Of a DNA stretch of 64,000 bases, positions 45,017-54,820 are shown piece after piece. Location: positions 1 to 64,000 of the forward strand of contig JADHVL010000012.1 of NCBI GenBank assembly GCA_016784025.1. Reading direction: 5' to 3'. Under the pieces are notes generated by a model, which was given only the letters and a program-made list of their open reading frames with translations, was not told the DNA's origin and ran no database searches. This stretch comes from Fidelibacterota bacterium (GTDB lineage: Bacteria; Fidelibacterota; UBA8477; JABMPR01). The translations under genes and the position numbers were made by a program. How positions within the stretch are numbered: the stretch's first letter is position 1; every line of letters begins with the position of its first letter.

Positions 45017-46549
45017 TTATACTGGTTTAGAGGATTTGCCCAGGACAACCCAGAGAAGTCCCAGTGAAGAGAGCAGCAATATAGCAAGTGCAAAAACGTT
45101 TCCATGCCTACTGTAAAAGGTTCGCTCCAGACCTATGGGGGCATCGTAGACAATCTCACCTTTTTCTCCGAGAGGAATCGAGGCTGCTATCCTGCCACTG
45201 GGCAATATCATGGCGCTAACACCAGTTTGAGCAGATCTTGCAATACTTATGCGATGTTCAATGGCTCTGAGCCTTCCTGCTGCCAGGTGTTGATATGGAC
45301 CAGGTGAATTGCCCAACCAGGCATCATTTGTGATGATGGACATGAGATCAGCATCATTATTTATAAAGGTTCGGAATATGTAAGGATCGGCAGATTCGTA
45401 GCAAATTAATGTACCAAGATCAGTGACCTCATCTCGACTTCCCATGGGGTAAACAACTGATTCATCGCCTGGCTGAAAATTGGCTTGTCCAAAATTTAGA
45501 TTTGCTAAGATCGGGAAGGTTTCAACCATGGGAATACGTTCTGCAAAAGGAACCAGACCCTGTTTACTGGAAATTACAACTGGCAAACCTGGAGAATAAT
45601 AGAAGGCTGAATTGAAGAATTGATAGTCCCCATTTTTCTCTTCGTGATGAAGAGCGCCAGTCAGGATGGATACGCCATTATTCTCAACAAATTTTCTGAT
45701 CTTGCGATCAAACTGTGGGTAGTAATGCAAATGAGCTGGCACAGCACTTTCTGGCCAGATTAAAATGCGTGCGCTATCCTGAACCACCCGTCTCGATTGC
45801 TCCAGAATGGCTTCAACATGCTTGGTTTTTTTTGAGCGCACCCATTTTTGATGTGGATCCAGATTGGTCTGAATTATTCCCACCCTGATGGTTGACTTGC
45901 TTAACTCTCCCACCAGTTTCATGCGAACCGCTCCGAAAATGAAGGACCCCACAATAATGAAGCCCAAAATACCCCAGACCAATTGTTGGGTTCGAACAGT
46001 GAGCTTGCCAAATTCCAATTGAAACAGAATGGTGTTGATGGCAACTACCCAAAAACTAACGGCATAGATACCACCATACTCAGCCCATTGTTGGAGTGGC
46101 AGGGCAAAATTCTGAGTCATGGCAAGTGATAACCACGGGAATGCTAAAGTATATCCGTGATAACTGTACAGGAATTCAATGGAAACCCAAAATGCTGGGG
46201 CCATCCAGAGCCCCTTTGTACCAAGATTTCTACCTGTTCTGGCAATCATCGATCCGAATAATCCAAACCAGAGTGACATATAGGCCACGCTGCCCATCAT
46301 GGACGCTGAGGCAACCCAGATATTGGTTCCTGAGTTATTTGCTATCCAATTCAGGCTGGTCAGCGTGAAAATAAATCCAGTGATATACCCTAGTTTGAAA
46401 CCTCGCTGCCATCCACCCTGCTGCAAGGCCGCCCAGAGTGGTATCCAGGCTACCCAGGCAATAAAGAACATATCAAATGGCGGAAAACTAAGGGTAAGTA
46501 ATAACCCTGAGATGATGGCGAGTGTCTCTGGTGTGAATCTCTTCGTCAT
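45017..46549 (-). CDS. lnt: Apolipoprotein N-acyltransferase
   Basis: 510 residues. Six to seven N-terminal helices, then a nitrilase-like domain with WPESAVP (Glu), SKQGLVPFAERIP (Lys) and LICYESADP (Cys), and a final helix. N-acylates lipoproteins, consistent with the many lipoproteins here. Confidence 0.95.
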   Translation of the reverse strand: MTKRFTPETLAIISGLLLTLSFPPFDMFFIAWVAWIPLWAALQQGGWQRGFKLGYITGFIFTLTSLNWIANNSGTNIWVASASMMGSVAYMSLWFGLFGSMIARTGRNLGTKGLWMAPAFWVSIEFLYSYHGYTLAFPWLSLAMTQNFALPLQQWAEYGGIYAVSFWVVAINTILFQLEFGKLTVRTQQLVWGILGFIIVGSFIFGAVRMKLVGELSKSTIRVGIIQTNLDPHQKWVRSKKTKHVEAILEQSRRVVQDSARILIWPESAVPAHLHYYPQFDRKIRKFVENNGVSILTGALHHEEKNGDYQFFNSAFYYSPGLPVVISSKQGLVPFAERIPMVETFPILANLNFGQANFQPGDESVVYPMGSRDEVTDLGTLICYESADPYIFRTFINNDADLMSIITNDAWLGNSPGPYQHLAAGRLRAIEHRISIARSAQTGVSAMILPSGRIAASIPLGEKGEIVYDAPIGLERTFYSRHGNVFALAILLLSSLGLLWVVLGKSSKPV

Positions 46550-46567
46550 GATATTTCTACCGCTTAA

Positions 46568-46987
46568 TTATCCTTGAGTTTCCTGAAGATATTGTTTCAG
46601 TATAAGGGCAGCCGCAATTCTATCGACTGCACCTTTATCATCACCAACCTTTTTGCCCATACGATGCAATGATTCCTCAGCTTCCACTGAGCTGTAACTC
46701 TCATCAATGGTAAACACAGGTTGGTCAATCCTGGCCTTCAGTACCTCAATAAATACTTCGACCCGTTTGGCTTGTTCACTTTTTTCTGCCCCAGGCCTGA
46801 GAGGTACTCCAACCACCACTTCTGTCACTTGCTCCCGTTGAATGACTCCACGGATCTGTTCAACTGCATCATCATTACTCGAAATCAGCAGTGTCTCATA
46901 AGGACTGGCAATTATCCTAAGAGGATCAGTGAGGGCTAAGCCCACACGTCTCCCACCGGGATCGATTGCTAATATTCGCCCTTGCAC
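46568..46987 (-). CDS. ruvX: Putative pre-16S rRNA nuclease RuvX/YqgF
   Basis: 139 residues from a GTG: RILAIDPGGRRVGLALTDPL, VVVGVPLRPG, VFTIDESYSSVEAEESL, DDKGAVDRIAAALILKQYL. RNase H-like fold; known to trim the 16S rRNA 5' end. Single gene between HU and lnt. Confidence 0.93.
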   Translation of the reverse strand: MQGRILAIDPGGRRVGLALTDPLRIIASPYETLLISSNDDAVEQIRGVIQREQVTEVVVGVPLRPGAEKSEQAKRVEVFIEVLKARIDQPVFTIDESYSSVEAEESLHRMGKKVGDDKGAVDRIAAALILKQYLQETQG

Positions 46988-47007
46988 GTGACAGTGTGTC
47001 TAAAGGT

Positions 47008-47316
47008 TTAGTCTACTGGTTGTTTCAAGACTTCTTTTAGCAATTTACCAGGTTTGAAATGCGTTTTTCTTCTGGCAGGAACATAGATTTCTTCGTTTGT
47101 GCGAGGATTTCTAGCCCGTGGTTTTGCTTTGGTAGGCTTGACTTCAAAAACACCAAAATTCCGGACTTCAATTCGTATTGAAGCTTCATCACCACTCATC
47201 ATTTCGCGAAGAACGGTGAAAACGCCATCGACGATTTCTTCAGTCTGGAAGATTTTTTGGCCGAGTTTCTCAGCAGTTTTTTTTGCAACATCTTTTTTTG
47301 TGTATGTGATTGACAT
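47008..47316 (-). CDS. HU/IHF-family DNA-binding protein
   Basis: 102 residues from the ATG at 47316, with AAAGGA about 5 nt upstream; a seven-residue longer reading is less likely. TKKDVAKKTAEKLGQK helix, then NFGVFEVKPTKAKPRARNPR and TNEEIYVPARRKTHFKPGK, the beta arm. Nucleoid-associated DNA bending protein; close match to HU with a slightly long tail. It starts 26 bp after the rel gene. Confidence 0.93.
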   Translation of the reverse strand: MSITYTKKDVAKKTAEKLGQKIFQTEEIVDGVFTVLREMMSGDEASIRIEVRNFGVFEVKPTKAKPRARNPRTNEEIYVPARRKTHFKPGKLLKEVLKQPVD

Positions 47317-47341
47317 GGGGTATCCTTTCTTAGCCATGGCT

Positions 47342-49546
47342 CTACTCGCGCTCTACGCTTATCACGCCTTCTGACGAAAGTAGTTTTGCTTTTAATCGAT
47401 CTAATTGTTTGACACCTTCTACCTCAATAATGACCAGACCGGTAACAACATCACCGTCGACCTTCATGGATAGAGTATCAATGTTAATATCATAGGCAGA
47501 GATTGTCTCTGTGACGTCCCTGACTAAATGTTTGCGTTCCTGTGCCAATATCTTGAGGCGAACGAGGAATTTCTGTGAACGAGCGGCAGCCCAATCCACA
47601 TCAATAATGCGTTCTTCCTCTGGCAGGTTGGTTCCGACAGTATCACAATCTTTATGATGAACAGTAATTCCCCTACCCCGTGTGATAAACCCTAGAATGG
47701 GATCACCAGGAATTGGGTTACAGCATTTGCCAAAGCTGATCATCATGTTGTCTATGCCCTGGATGGAAACCCCTTTGGTATTCCTCCTGGCTCGATTGAG
47801 AAATGATTCAGCGTAATAGCTCTCAGATTTTTCCTTCCTTGGTTTGGAATATTCTTCCGGGAAGAATTTACCAAGAATGGAGGATATGGTTCGATGTCCC
47901 GAACCAATTGAGGCAATCATTTTCTCTTCGGATTCAAATTTTAGCGTGACATACGCATCTTTGAGATGCTTCCATTCCTTGGCTTTCTTAATCTTGCGCA
48001 ATTCGCGTTCAAGAATCTCTTTTCCAAGTCGCACGCTTTGCTCAAACTCTTGACCTTTGATCCATTTCCTGATATTGGATTTTGCTTTGGAAGTTTTTAC
48101 AAATTTCAACCATGAGGAATTGGGCTTTTGAGAATCACTAGTTATGATCTCGACCTTATCCCCGCTCTCCAATTCGCTATTTAGCGGCTTAATGCGCCCA
48201 TTAACCTTGGCACCAATGCAGTGCAAACCCACCTGAGAGTGGACATCAAAGGCAAAATCAAGAGGTGTGGCCCCCAGAGGCAAAATTCGAACCTCACCTT
48301 TTGGGGTATAAACAAATATTTCATCTTTGTAGAGATCAATTTTCAAGAGATCCATAAACTGATGGGAGGTGGTTTTATCTTCGGTCTGCAGAATGTCCAC
48401 CAGATTCCTCAGCCATGTTACCTGCTGATCAATATCTTCCTGACTTGATTTTGAATCCTGTTCTTTGTACTGCCAGTGGGCTGCCACGCCCTCCTCAGCC
48501 GTATCATCCATTTCCCTGGTTCTGACCTGCACCTCAACGGGGAATCCATCAGGACCTACCACTGTGGTTTGGATGCTTTGATATCCGTTGGATTTGGGTT
48601 GAGCGATAAAATCTTTAAAGCGTTCCTGAATGGGTGTATAAAAGGCATGGATGAGCCCTAAGACGCTATAACAGGCTTCTACGCGGTCAACGATGATTCG
48701 CACTGCATAAATATCGAAAACATCTTCAAATGGTCGGTTCTGATCCTGCATCTTGCGAAAAATGGAATAATGGGATTTGAATCTACTTTTATAAGCGGCT
48801 TCAAACCCAGCTTCTTCCACTTTTTCTATTACAGGCTCCAGAAACTTCTGTACGTATTTCTCAAAAAATGCCTGTCGCTTTGGGATGAGTTTATTCAGTT
48901 CCTGTGATGCCTTGGGCTCAAGGATATCAAAAATAAGATCTTCCATTTCAGATTTTATGCGATACATCCCCAGACGATGAGCCAGCGGGGCATAAACATC
49001 CCTGGTTTCTCGAGCGATTCGTCTTTGTTTCACAGTTGGGAGATGCTCGAGAGTGCGCATATTGTGAAGTCTATCAGCAAACTTGATAATTATAACCCGT
49101 ATATCAGCTGCTACAGAGAGGAGCATCTTTCTAAAATTGACGGCCTGTTTGTCTTCCTCACTGCGAAACTTCATATCTGAAAGTTTTGTGACCCCATCAA
49201 CTAACCGCGCAACCTCTTCTGAGAATTCTTGCTCCACATCCTTATGGGTGTAGCCAGTATCCTCAATAACATCATGAAGCAATGCAGCTGAAATAGTGAC
49301 GGGATCCAGCTTCATCTCAGCCAGAATCGTTGCCACTTCAACACAGTGACTAAAGTAGGGTTCACCTGACTTTCTCAACTGGCCCTGATGGGCTTTTTTT
49401 CCAAAATTGTAAGCGCGCCAGATAAAATCTTCCCCACTGGGACCCACTGAATTGCTGCCACCCATCATTTCGATGATGTTCTGGAAGTCATTGGGATACT
49501 TGGCCCCATCCGTGTTCAGGATTCGATCTAGTATTGCTGCAGCCAT
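47342..49546 (-). CDS. Bifunctional (p)ppGpp synthetase/hydrolase (Rel/SpoT type)
   Basis: 734 residues. Hydrolase HD domain (about 45-200, LLHDVIEDTGYT), synthetase domain (about 245-355) with QERFKDFIAQPKSNGYQS - the RxKD form seen in bifunctional enzymes - then TGS (EIFVYTPKGEVRILPLG) and C-terminal zinc-finger-like and ACT domains. It sets alarmone levels in starvation. It overlaps the dnaB stop (TAATG) and sits downstream of gmk and rpoZ, as in many genomes. Confidence 0.96.
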   Translation of the reverse strand: MAAAILDRILNTDGAKYPNDFQNIIEMMGGSNSVGPSGEDFIWRAYNFGKKAHQGQLRKSGEPYFSHCVEVATILAEMKLDPVTISAALLHDVIEDTGYTHKDVEQEFSEEVARLVDGVTKLSDMKFRSEEDKQAVNFRKMLLSVAADIRVIIIKFADRLHNMRTLEHLPTVKQRRIARETRDVYAPLAHRLGMYRIKSEMEDLIFDILEPKASQELNKLIPKRQAFFEKYVQKFLEPVIEKVEEAGFEAAYKSRFKSHYSIFRKMQDQNRPFEDVFDIYAVRIIVDRVEACYSVLGLIHAFYTPIQERFKDFIAQPKSNGYQSIQTTVVGPDGFPVEVQVRTREMDDTAEEGVAAHWQYKEQDSKSSQEDIDQQVTWLRNLVDILQTEDKTTSHQFMDLLKIDLYKDEIFVYTPKGEVRILPLGATPLDFAFDVHSQVGLHCIGAKVNGRIKPLNSELESGDKVEIITSDSQKPNSSWLKFVKTSKAKSNIRKWIKGQEFEQSVRLGKEILERELRKIKKAKEWKHLKDAYVTLKFESEEKMIASIGSGHRTISSILGKFFPEEYSKPRKEKSESYYAESFLNRARRNTKGVSIQGIDNMMISFGKCCNPIPGDPILGFITRGRGITVHHKDCDTVGTNLPEEERIIDVDWAAARSQKFLVRLKILAQERKHLVRDVTETISAYDINIDTLSMKVDGDVVTGLVIIEVEGVKQLDRLKAKLLSSEGVISVERE

Positions 49547-50940
49547 TAGAAGGGTTCAGGAGCTCCTTCGTTGGGTGGTGGAGATGGTGTATAATCAGAA
49601 AGATTTTCAAAGGAGGCAAATTTATCAATAAAGCTGAGCCTCACGGTTCCTGTAGGGCCATTTCGCTGTTTGGCTACAATAAGTTCTGCAACACCTTCCT
49701 GGGTATTCCCATTGTCATCGAGGACACCATATTTTTCTGGACGGTAAATAAACATAACCACATCAGCATCCTGCTCAATAGAACCTGATTCACGTAAATC
49801 TGAGAGTATGGGGCGTTTATCCCCTCCCCTTGTTTCAACAGCTCGAGATAGCTGGGATAACGCAACGACAGGAAGGTCGAGTTCCTTAGCCAACATTTTA
49901 AATGAACGAGAGATCTGACTAATTTCCTGTTGTCTACTTTCAACTCTTCCAGTTCCTTGAAGGAGCTGCATATAATCAACAATGATCATATCTATGGCCT
50001 TATCAGCCTTCAATCGACGCGCTTTGGCTCTCAATTCGGTTATGTTGAGGGAAGCTGAATCATCAAGATAGATTTCTGCTTCAGCCAGGTTTCCAGCTGC
50101 GGTGCTCAACCGTGGCCAGAGATTGGATGGAAGACGCCCCGTTCTTACGAGGTGGGCATCAACCTTGGCCTCACTACACAGCAAGCGCATGGCCAGCTGA
50201 TAATTAGACATCTCAAGCGAGAATATACCGATCTTTGTTCCAAATTTAACTGAAGCGTTGCGAGCTAGTGAAAGTGCCAGGGCGGTCTTTCCCATGGATG
50301 GTCGTGCTGCTATGATAATCAAATCAGATTTTTGGAAACCTGATGTAATATCATCAAGTGCATCAAAACCAGTAGCAACACCTCGAATCCCACCTGGATT
50401 CTCATGAAATTTATCTGCCTGAGCAAAAGCCTCATCCAGAGCACTGCGGATTCTAACAAAATCAGCCGTCTTAAAGCGCTTTTCGGAAAGTTCGAATATC
50501 TTGCTTTCTGCTTTCTCAAGGAGATCATCAACTCGTTCACGGGTTTCATATGCTTCTGTTGACAACTCTGCTGAGAGTTGAATCAATGCGCGCAGGGCTG
50601 AACTTTCCATAACGAGACGGGCATAATAACGGGCGTTGGCTGTTGACGGGATTTTTTCAGTCAACTCAGTAATGTAATAGGCACCACCTGCTGCCTGGAG
50701 ATCACCACTTCTTTTCAATTCATCAACAACGGAAATCTGATCTACAGGTTCACCACGTGCGTCCAGATTAAGAATTGCATTAAATATTTTCGCATGAGCA
50801 GGACGATAAAAGCTTTCAGGTTCGAGGAATTCCATAGCTGACGAAAGTGCCATGCGATCCAACATCATGGATCCAATGACGCTTTGTTCGGCTTCTTCGT
50901 TGTGGGGTGGTAGCCTCAAATTTTGACTGGTTTCACTCAC
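49546..50940 (-). CDS. dnaB: Replicative DNA helicase DnaB
   Basis: 464 residues from GTG (GTGA overlap with the uracil-DNA glycosylase stop). N-terminal DnaG-binding domain (PPHNEEAEQSVIGSMMLD), RecA motor with Walker A AARPSMGKTALALSLA and LSQLSRAVETRGGDKRP. No intein. Unwinds the fork as a hexamer. Confidence 0.98.
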   Translation of the reverse strand: MSETSQNLRLPPHNEEAEQSVIGSMMLDRMALSSAMEFLEPESFYRPAHAKIFNAILNLDARGEPVDQISVVDELKRSGDLQAAGGAYYITELTEKIPSTANARYYARLVMESSALRALIQLSAELSTEAYETRERVDDLLEKAESKIFELSEKRFKTADFVRIRSALDEAFAQADKFHENPGGIRGVATGFDALDDITSGFQKSDLIIIAARPSMGKTALALSLARNASVKFGTKIGIFSLEMSNYQLAMRLLCSEAKVDAHLVRTGRLPSNLWPRLSTAAGNLAEAEIYLDDSASLNITELRAKARRLKADKAIDMIIVDYMQLLQGTGRVESRQQEISQISRSFKMLAKELDLPVVALSQLSRAVETRGGDKRPILSDLRESGSIEQDADVVMFIYRPEKYGVLDDNGNTQEGVAELIVAKQRNGPTGTVRLSFIDKFASFENLSDYTPSPPPNEGAPEPF

Positions 50941-51629
50941 GCCTGCGCCCCTCTCTTCTCTAGATACATCTCGCGGATTTTCTTGAAGTCTTCCCAGGCA
51001 GGTCGTTTCCAGTTGGGATTTCTCAGCAGTGCAGCAGGATGATAGGTAACCACCATGTCTGTGCCATGGTAGTCAAAGACTTGTCCTCGCATTGATGTGA
51101 GAGAATCCTTGGTCCGGAGCAGGGTGGTGGCTGAGATTCGTCCGAGAGCAACCAGAAGTTTAGGCTTAATCATCTCTATCTGCTTGAGGAGATAAGGTTC
51201 ACACTCTTCAATCTCTGCTTTATTTGGATCTCGGTTATTTGGTGGCCGGCACTTGAGTATGTTGGCGATATAGACATCTTCCCTGGTGAGATCGATGGCT
51301 TTGAGGATATCAGTGAGCAATTTTCCTGATCGTCCTACAAAGGGCAGACCCTCAAGATCTTCTTTTTCACCTGGAGCCTCACCCACAAACATGATATCTG
51401 CGTCAGGATTACCGGCACCAAACACAAAGTTGGTCCGGGTTGCCCCAAGAGGACAATTCATGCAATTCTCAATCGCACTATTGAATTCACTGAGCGTCTT
51501 TATATCACTACTCACAGAGGTTTTCTCCATATCAGTTTCCTGAACTGTTTCAGGCATGTACAATGGTCCACCAAAAATCTCTAACTCGTCTTTGATGAAG
51601 GCTTTTATCTGGTCATGCTTATTCATCAC
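50937..51629 (-). CDS. Family 4 uracil-DNA glycosylase
   Basis: 230 residues. Iron-sulfur cysteines C56, C59, C127 and C143, motif A FVGEAPGEKEDLEGLPFVGR (GEAPG 83-87) and motif B YHPAALLRNP. The N-terminal 45 residues are a family-variable extension. Excises uracil from DNA. Translation is coupled to dnaB. Confidence 0.93.
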   Translation of the reverse strand: MMNKHDQIKAFIKDELEIFGGPLYMPETVQETDMEKTSVSSDIKTLSEFNSAIENCMNCPLGATRTNFVFGAGNPDADIMFVGEAPGEKEDLEGLPFVGRSGKLLTDILKAIDLTREDVYIANILKCRPPNNRDPNKAEIEECEPYLLKQIEMIKPKLLVALGRISATTLLRTKDSLTSMRGQVFDYHGTDMVVTYHPAALLRNPNWKRPAWEDFKKIREMYLEKRGAQA

Positions 51630-51649
51630 CTGATATAAATCCTGGTCAA

Positions 51650-51988
51650 TTAAGCTTCTTCAGTTCCCTCTTTTTCAGCGGGACCATCATCAAACATAGC
51701 CTGCTTTTCCCACTTGAGTTCACCAGAAAGAAATTCAGTCAGACCTACAGTTGTGGGTTTCACAACGGCATCATAGGCTTCTCTATCGATTTCAGTGTCA
51801 ACTTCATAGGGTGCTTCCTCATCACCACTGATCTCTTCAAGGTTTTCTTCTTCGCGACGGCGTTCTTCTTCGATGACATAGCGATCTCCAATGATCTGTC
51901 TCGCTCTTTTAGCGATGACAGTCACTGCTTCAAAAATATCCTCAGTATGCTCTTCGATTTTTCTGAACGGTACTGTCTGTAAACCCAT
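51650..51988 (-). CDS. rpoZ: RNA polymerase omega subunit
   Basis: 112 residues, divergent: EDIFEAVTVIAKRARQIIGD is the omega core helix, followed by an acidic insert (EERRREEENLEEISGDEEA) and PTTVGLTEFLSGEL. The insert is longer than in proteobacterial omega, as often in FCB. Placement directly after gmk is the classic order. AGGAG precedes the ATG. Confidence 0.85.
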   Translation of the reverse strand: MGLQTVPFRKIEEHTEDIFEAVTVIAKRARQIIGDRYVIEEERRREEENLEEISGDEEAPYEVDTEIDREAYDAVVKPTTVGLTEFLSGELKWEKQAMFDDGPAEKEGTEEA

Positions 51989-52585
51989 TTATATACTCCT
52001 TTGTTGTTGATGCATTTCATTTTCCAATATTTCCGTAAACGCGTTAACTGCTTCATTTAATTCAGAGTTAACGATAGTATAATCAAATTGTTTTCCCAAA
52101 AGCATTTCTTCTGGCATGCGATCGAGACGAATCCTGATTTGTTCAGGACTATCAGTGTTTCGGTTTATGAGTCTCTGTTCTAAAGCCTCAAGTGAAGGCG
52201 GTTCGATGAAAATGGATACACTGTGGTCTGGGTATGCCTTTTTCAGATTAATCCCACCCTTGATATCGATATCAATTAGTAACTGCTTCCCCTGCTCAAG
52301 AGCGGAATCCACATAGGAACGCAGGGTTCCATAATAATGACCGTTTTTTGAGTAGACTTCCTGCCATTCGACCAATTCATCGCGTTCAATACGCTGGAGG
52401 AAATCAGCCTTACTGATAAAGAAGTAATGTTGACCTTCTATTTCGTAATCTCTTCTTGGACGTGTAGTAACAGAGACTGAGAATTGAATCTCAGGAAATT
52501 TTGCCATAATAGCATTTTCAACCGTACCCTTGCCTGTACCCGAAGGTCCAGCTACAATAATCAATCTTCCTTTTTGGGATGTCAT
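51989..52585 (-). CDS. gmk: Guanylate kinase
   Basis: 198 residues: P-loop IIVAGPSGTGKGTVENAIM, FSVSVTTRPRRDYEIEGQHY, LLIDIDIKGGINLKKAYPD. Makes GDP from GMP. ATGA overlap with yicC. Adjacent to alarmone and omega genes, which respond to guanine nucleotide state. Confidence 0.97.
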   Translation of the reverse strand: MTSQKGRLIIVAGPSGTGKGTVENAIMAKFPEIQFSVSVTTRPRRDYEIEGQHYFFISKADFLQRIERDELVEWQEVYSKNGHYYGTLRSYVDSALEQGKQLLIDIDIKGGINLKKAYPDHSVSIFIEPPSLEALEQRLINRNTDSPEQIRIRLDRMPEEMLLGKQFDYTIVNSELNEAVNAFTEILENEMHQQQRSI

Positions 52586-53469
52586 TGAATATTTTGCACC
52601 TGTTCTCTTATGCGTTCAATCTCATTTTTTAATTCTACCACAGCATGTCCAATAGGAGTGGAGTTAGCTTTGCTACCGACTGTATTTGCTTCGCGATTCA
52701 TCTCCTGTAGCAAGAAATTTAAACGCTTACCTGCATCACCATTCTCCACCATTAACTCGCGGAAATGTTGAATGTGAGCTTCCAGACGGGTTAATTCTTC
52801 AGCAATATCCAGCTTGTCACTCCAGAGTACTATTTCCTGTTCGAGACGTTTCTCATCGATTTGAGACTCACCCGCTAAACTGCTCTCAGCTACCTTCTTA
52901 CGTATTTTATCTGCGATGAGTTCCAGTCGACCACTGTCTTCAGTTTGAATTTTGGAAATAATCTCAACAATATTGCCTATTTGCTCAAGAATGGCTTCTT
53001 CCAGCATTTCACCTTCTCGTAAACGCATGGCCTGCAATTGCCCCGAAGCTTTTTTAACAAGACTCAGGAGGGCTTCATTAATTTTGTCCTGATCTTCTGC
53101 ATCTGTGTCATAAGTGATTACATCAGGGAAGCGAAGTAATTCAGCAATGGAAAGCGTTTCATTCTGACGACCCAAGATCTGGGCACTATTGTCAGCAATT
53201 TGTTGGTAATGTTGGAGCAATTCTTCGTTCATTCGTGGCTTACCAATGGCGGATTGATCTGTCCCCATATTCATGGTTAAAGTCACTCTTCCACGGGTCA
53301 ATAATGACTGCAAATGGGTTCTGGCAGCATCTTCTACTTTTTCATAGCCACGAGGAAGACGCATGACGAATTCAAGGAACCGACTATTGACAGCTCTCAG
53401 CTCGATAACCACCTTCAAATCACCAATTTTTTCTTCGGCCCGGCCATAGCCGGTCATACTTATTAACAT
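52582..53469 (-). CDS. yicC: YicC family endoribonuclease
   Basis: 295 residues, standard. MTGYGRAEEKIGDLKVVIEL, then ELRAVNSRFLEF, a long helical middle and GKRLNFLLQEMNREANTVGS at the C-terminus. Known: YicC proteins degrade specific small RNAs/mRNAs. First gene of the gmk-rpoZ-udg-dnaB-rel operon. AGAGAGGACCT precedes the ATG. Confidence 0.94.
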   Translation of the reverse strand: MLISMTGYGRAEEKIGDLKVVIELRAVNSRFLEFVMRLPRGYEKVEDAARTHLQSLLTRGRVTLTMNMGTDQSAIGKPRMNEELLQHYQQIADNSAQILGRQNETLSIAELLRFPDVITYDTDAEDQDKINEALLSLVKKASGQLQAMRLREGEMLEEAILEQIGNIVEIISKIQTEDSGRLELIADKIRKKVAESSLAGESQIDEKRLEQEIVLWSDKLDIAEELTRLEAHIQHFRELMVENGDAGKRLNFLLQEMNREANTVGSKANSTPIGHAVVELKNEIERIREQVQNIQ

Positions 53470-53485
53470 AGGTCCTCTCTAAAAC

Positions 53486-53538
53486 CAGCATTTCATGCTA
53501 CTTATGCACTTTTTCTCAAGCTATTACTTGAAATGCTG
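53486..53538 (-). promoter_or_regulatory. 5' leader hairpin of the yicC operon
   Basis: A perfect 10-bp inverted repeat, CAGCATTTCA (53529-53538 on the minus strand) with TGAAATGCTG (53486-53495), brackets a 33-nt loop with a smaller CAAG/CTTG pairing next to the outer stem. It lies between the promoter and the yicC start and ends 16 nt before the ATG. A role in mRNA stability or in regulation by YicC is possible but unproven. Confidence 0.55.
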
Positions 53539-53552
53539 TGACAAAGCCGCAT

Positions 53553-53581
53553 AGTATAATTTTTGGCAATAGCTATGTCAA
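53553..53581 (-). promoter_or_regulatory. Sigma70-type promoter of the yicC operon
   Basis: On the minus strand: TTGACA (53576-53581), a 17-bp spacer, then TATACT (53553-53558). This is a consensus -35 and near-consensus -10. It would drive yicC-gmk-rpoZ-udg-dnaB-rel. Confidence 0.8.
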
Positions 53582-53694
53582 AAGATATATTGAAGTTAGG
53601 TCATTTTTTTTTGATAATGAACCGAGAATCGATTCAGATAGTCTTCCAGAATGTTTTTGAGACAGATTTTTTTGCCTCTTCCATACTTCTCGAA

Positions 53695-54795
53695 CTATGG
53701 GAGTTCTACTGAGCGGATCACCTTGCGTGTGCTGCTAAAAGCAGCATTTATTCCACTGCTTGCCAGGGTGTACATCTGCATAAAATCTGTCTTTTCATCT
53801 TCAACTTCTGAATTCTCGAAATTTGCCCAGGCTGGAGAATGCTGGAGTGGAATATTTAACCCGATTGATGTGATAAGTCGCTTATTATCCAGATACAGGA
53901 AACCATTTTTGCGCGTAGCGTCAACAGGTACCCATCCTTTGACAGGCAAATAAATTTCTGACCAGACATGGGCTCCAGTATTTTCAGGTACAAAGTTAAA
54001 GCCAGATTGTTGCCGGGCAGGGATGCCGGCGATTCTACACATGGTCATAAATAGAGCAGAGTATTGTCCACAATCCCCTTTCAGGGTCTCAAGGGCATTT
54101 TTTACACCCCGTTGCTCAGGAGGATAGACGTATGTCATGGACTCCTGAACCCAATTGTAAATAGCTTCAGCCTGGCTGATGGGATCTGCAAGGTTCTCCA
54201 GGAGTTTGAAAACGGTATCTACCAAAGCATCATCCTGCTCCAGAAAGCGTTCGGCTCGTGTGTATTTCTCTATGATCTCTTGAGGGATTTGATCCCAGTG
54301 CATACGTTCAGCGGCTTTATCAATCTCAGGTCGATAATCAAAGGTGATATATCTGAATTTTCGAGTAATTTGGAAATTAGTTTCCGTTCGAAGCGACGGA
54401 TTCCAATACAAAATCTGATTTTCGTACTGGGAATCAATGAAGTTGTGATCAGGTTGTGGACGGATGGTGGACTCTGACAACAGCATCTGAGTTGGATAAT
54501 CCCTGATATCCGAGCTCCATATGTGTAATGATGGTAGCTCTGCATCTCGGATTCCATTTGCCTGATTGGATTCGATGAGGGCATCGCTTGTTAATGTTTG
54601 AATATTTTTCACACTGACACTGAGTTCACCTGTCACCAAACGGGGATTTGAATACTCACTGGAGAGGTTCTTCAGGACACTCCTGAGAATGATCATTTCT
54701 TCAGGATCGGGACGAGTGCTCTGATGGCTACAGGCCAGAACCAAAATAATTATGAGCAGAGGTGATGAGCGTAGAAGACTGTTATTCAGAGACAT
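53695..54795 (-). CDS. Transglutaminase-like lipoprotein
   Basis: 366 residues from the ATG at 54795, chosen because AAGGA lies 8-9 nt upstream and it opens a lipoprotein signal with LVLAC near residue 22; the longer reading to 54846 would overlap the neighbour. The transglutaminase-like core near the C-terminus has Cys in LKGDCGQYSALF, His in GAHVWSEIYLP and Asp in VPVDATRKNG, a plausible triad. Known: TGL domains of this kind act as proteases or amidases at the surface or in the periplasm. Substrate unknown. Confidence 0.8.
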   Translation of the reverse strand: MSLNNSLLRSSPLLIIILVLACSHQSTRPDPEEMIILRSVLKNLSSEYSNPRLVTGELSVSVKNIQTLTSDALIESNQANGIRDAELPSLHIWSSDIRDYPTQMLLSESTIRPQPDHNFIDSQYENQILYWNPSLRTETNFQITRKFRYITFDYRPEIDKAAERMHWDQIPQEIIEKYTRAERFLEQDDALVDTVFKLLENLADPISQAEAIYNWVQESMTYVYPPEQRGVKNALETLKGDCGQYSALFMTMCRIAGIPARQQSGFNFVPENTGAHVWSEIYLPVKGWVPVDATRKNGFLYLDNKRLITSIGLNIPLQHSPAWANFENSEVEDEKTDFMQMYTLASSGINAAFSSTRKVIRSVELP

Positions 54796-54820
54796 ACAGG
54801 TTTTCCTTAAATCGATATCG

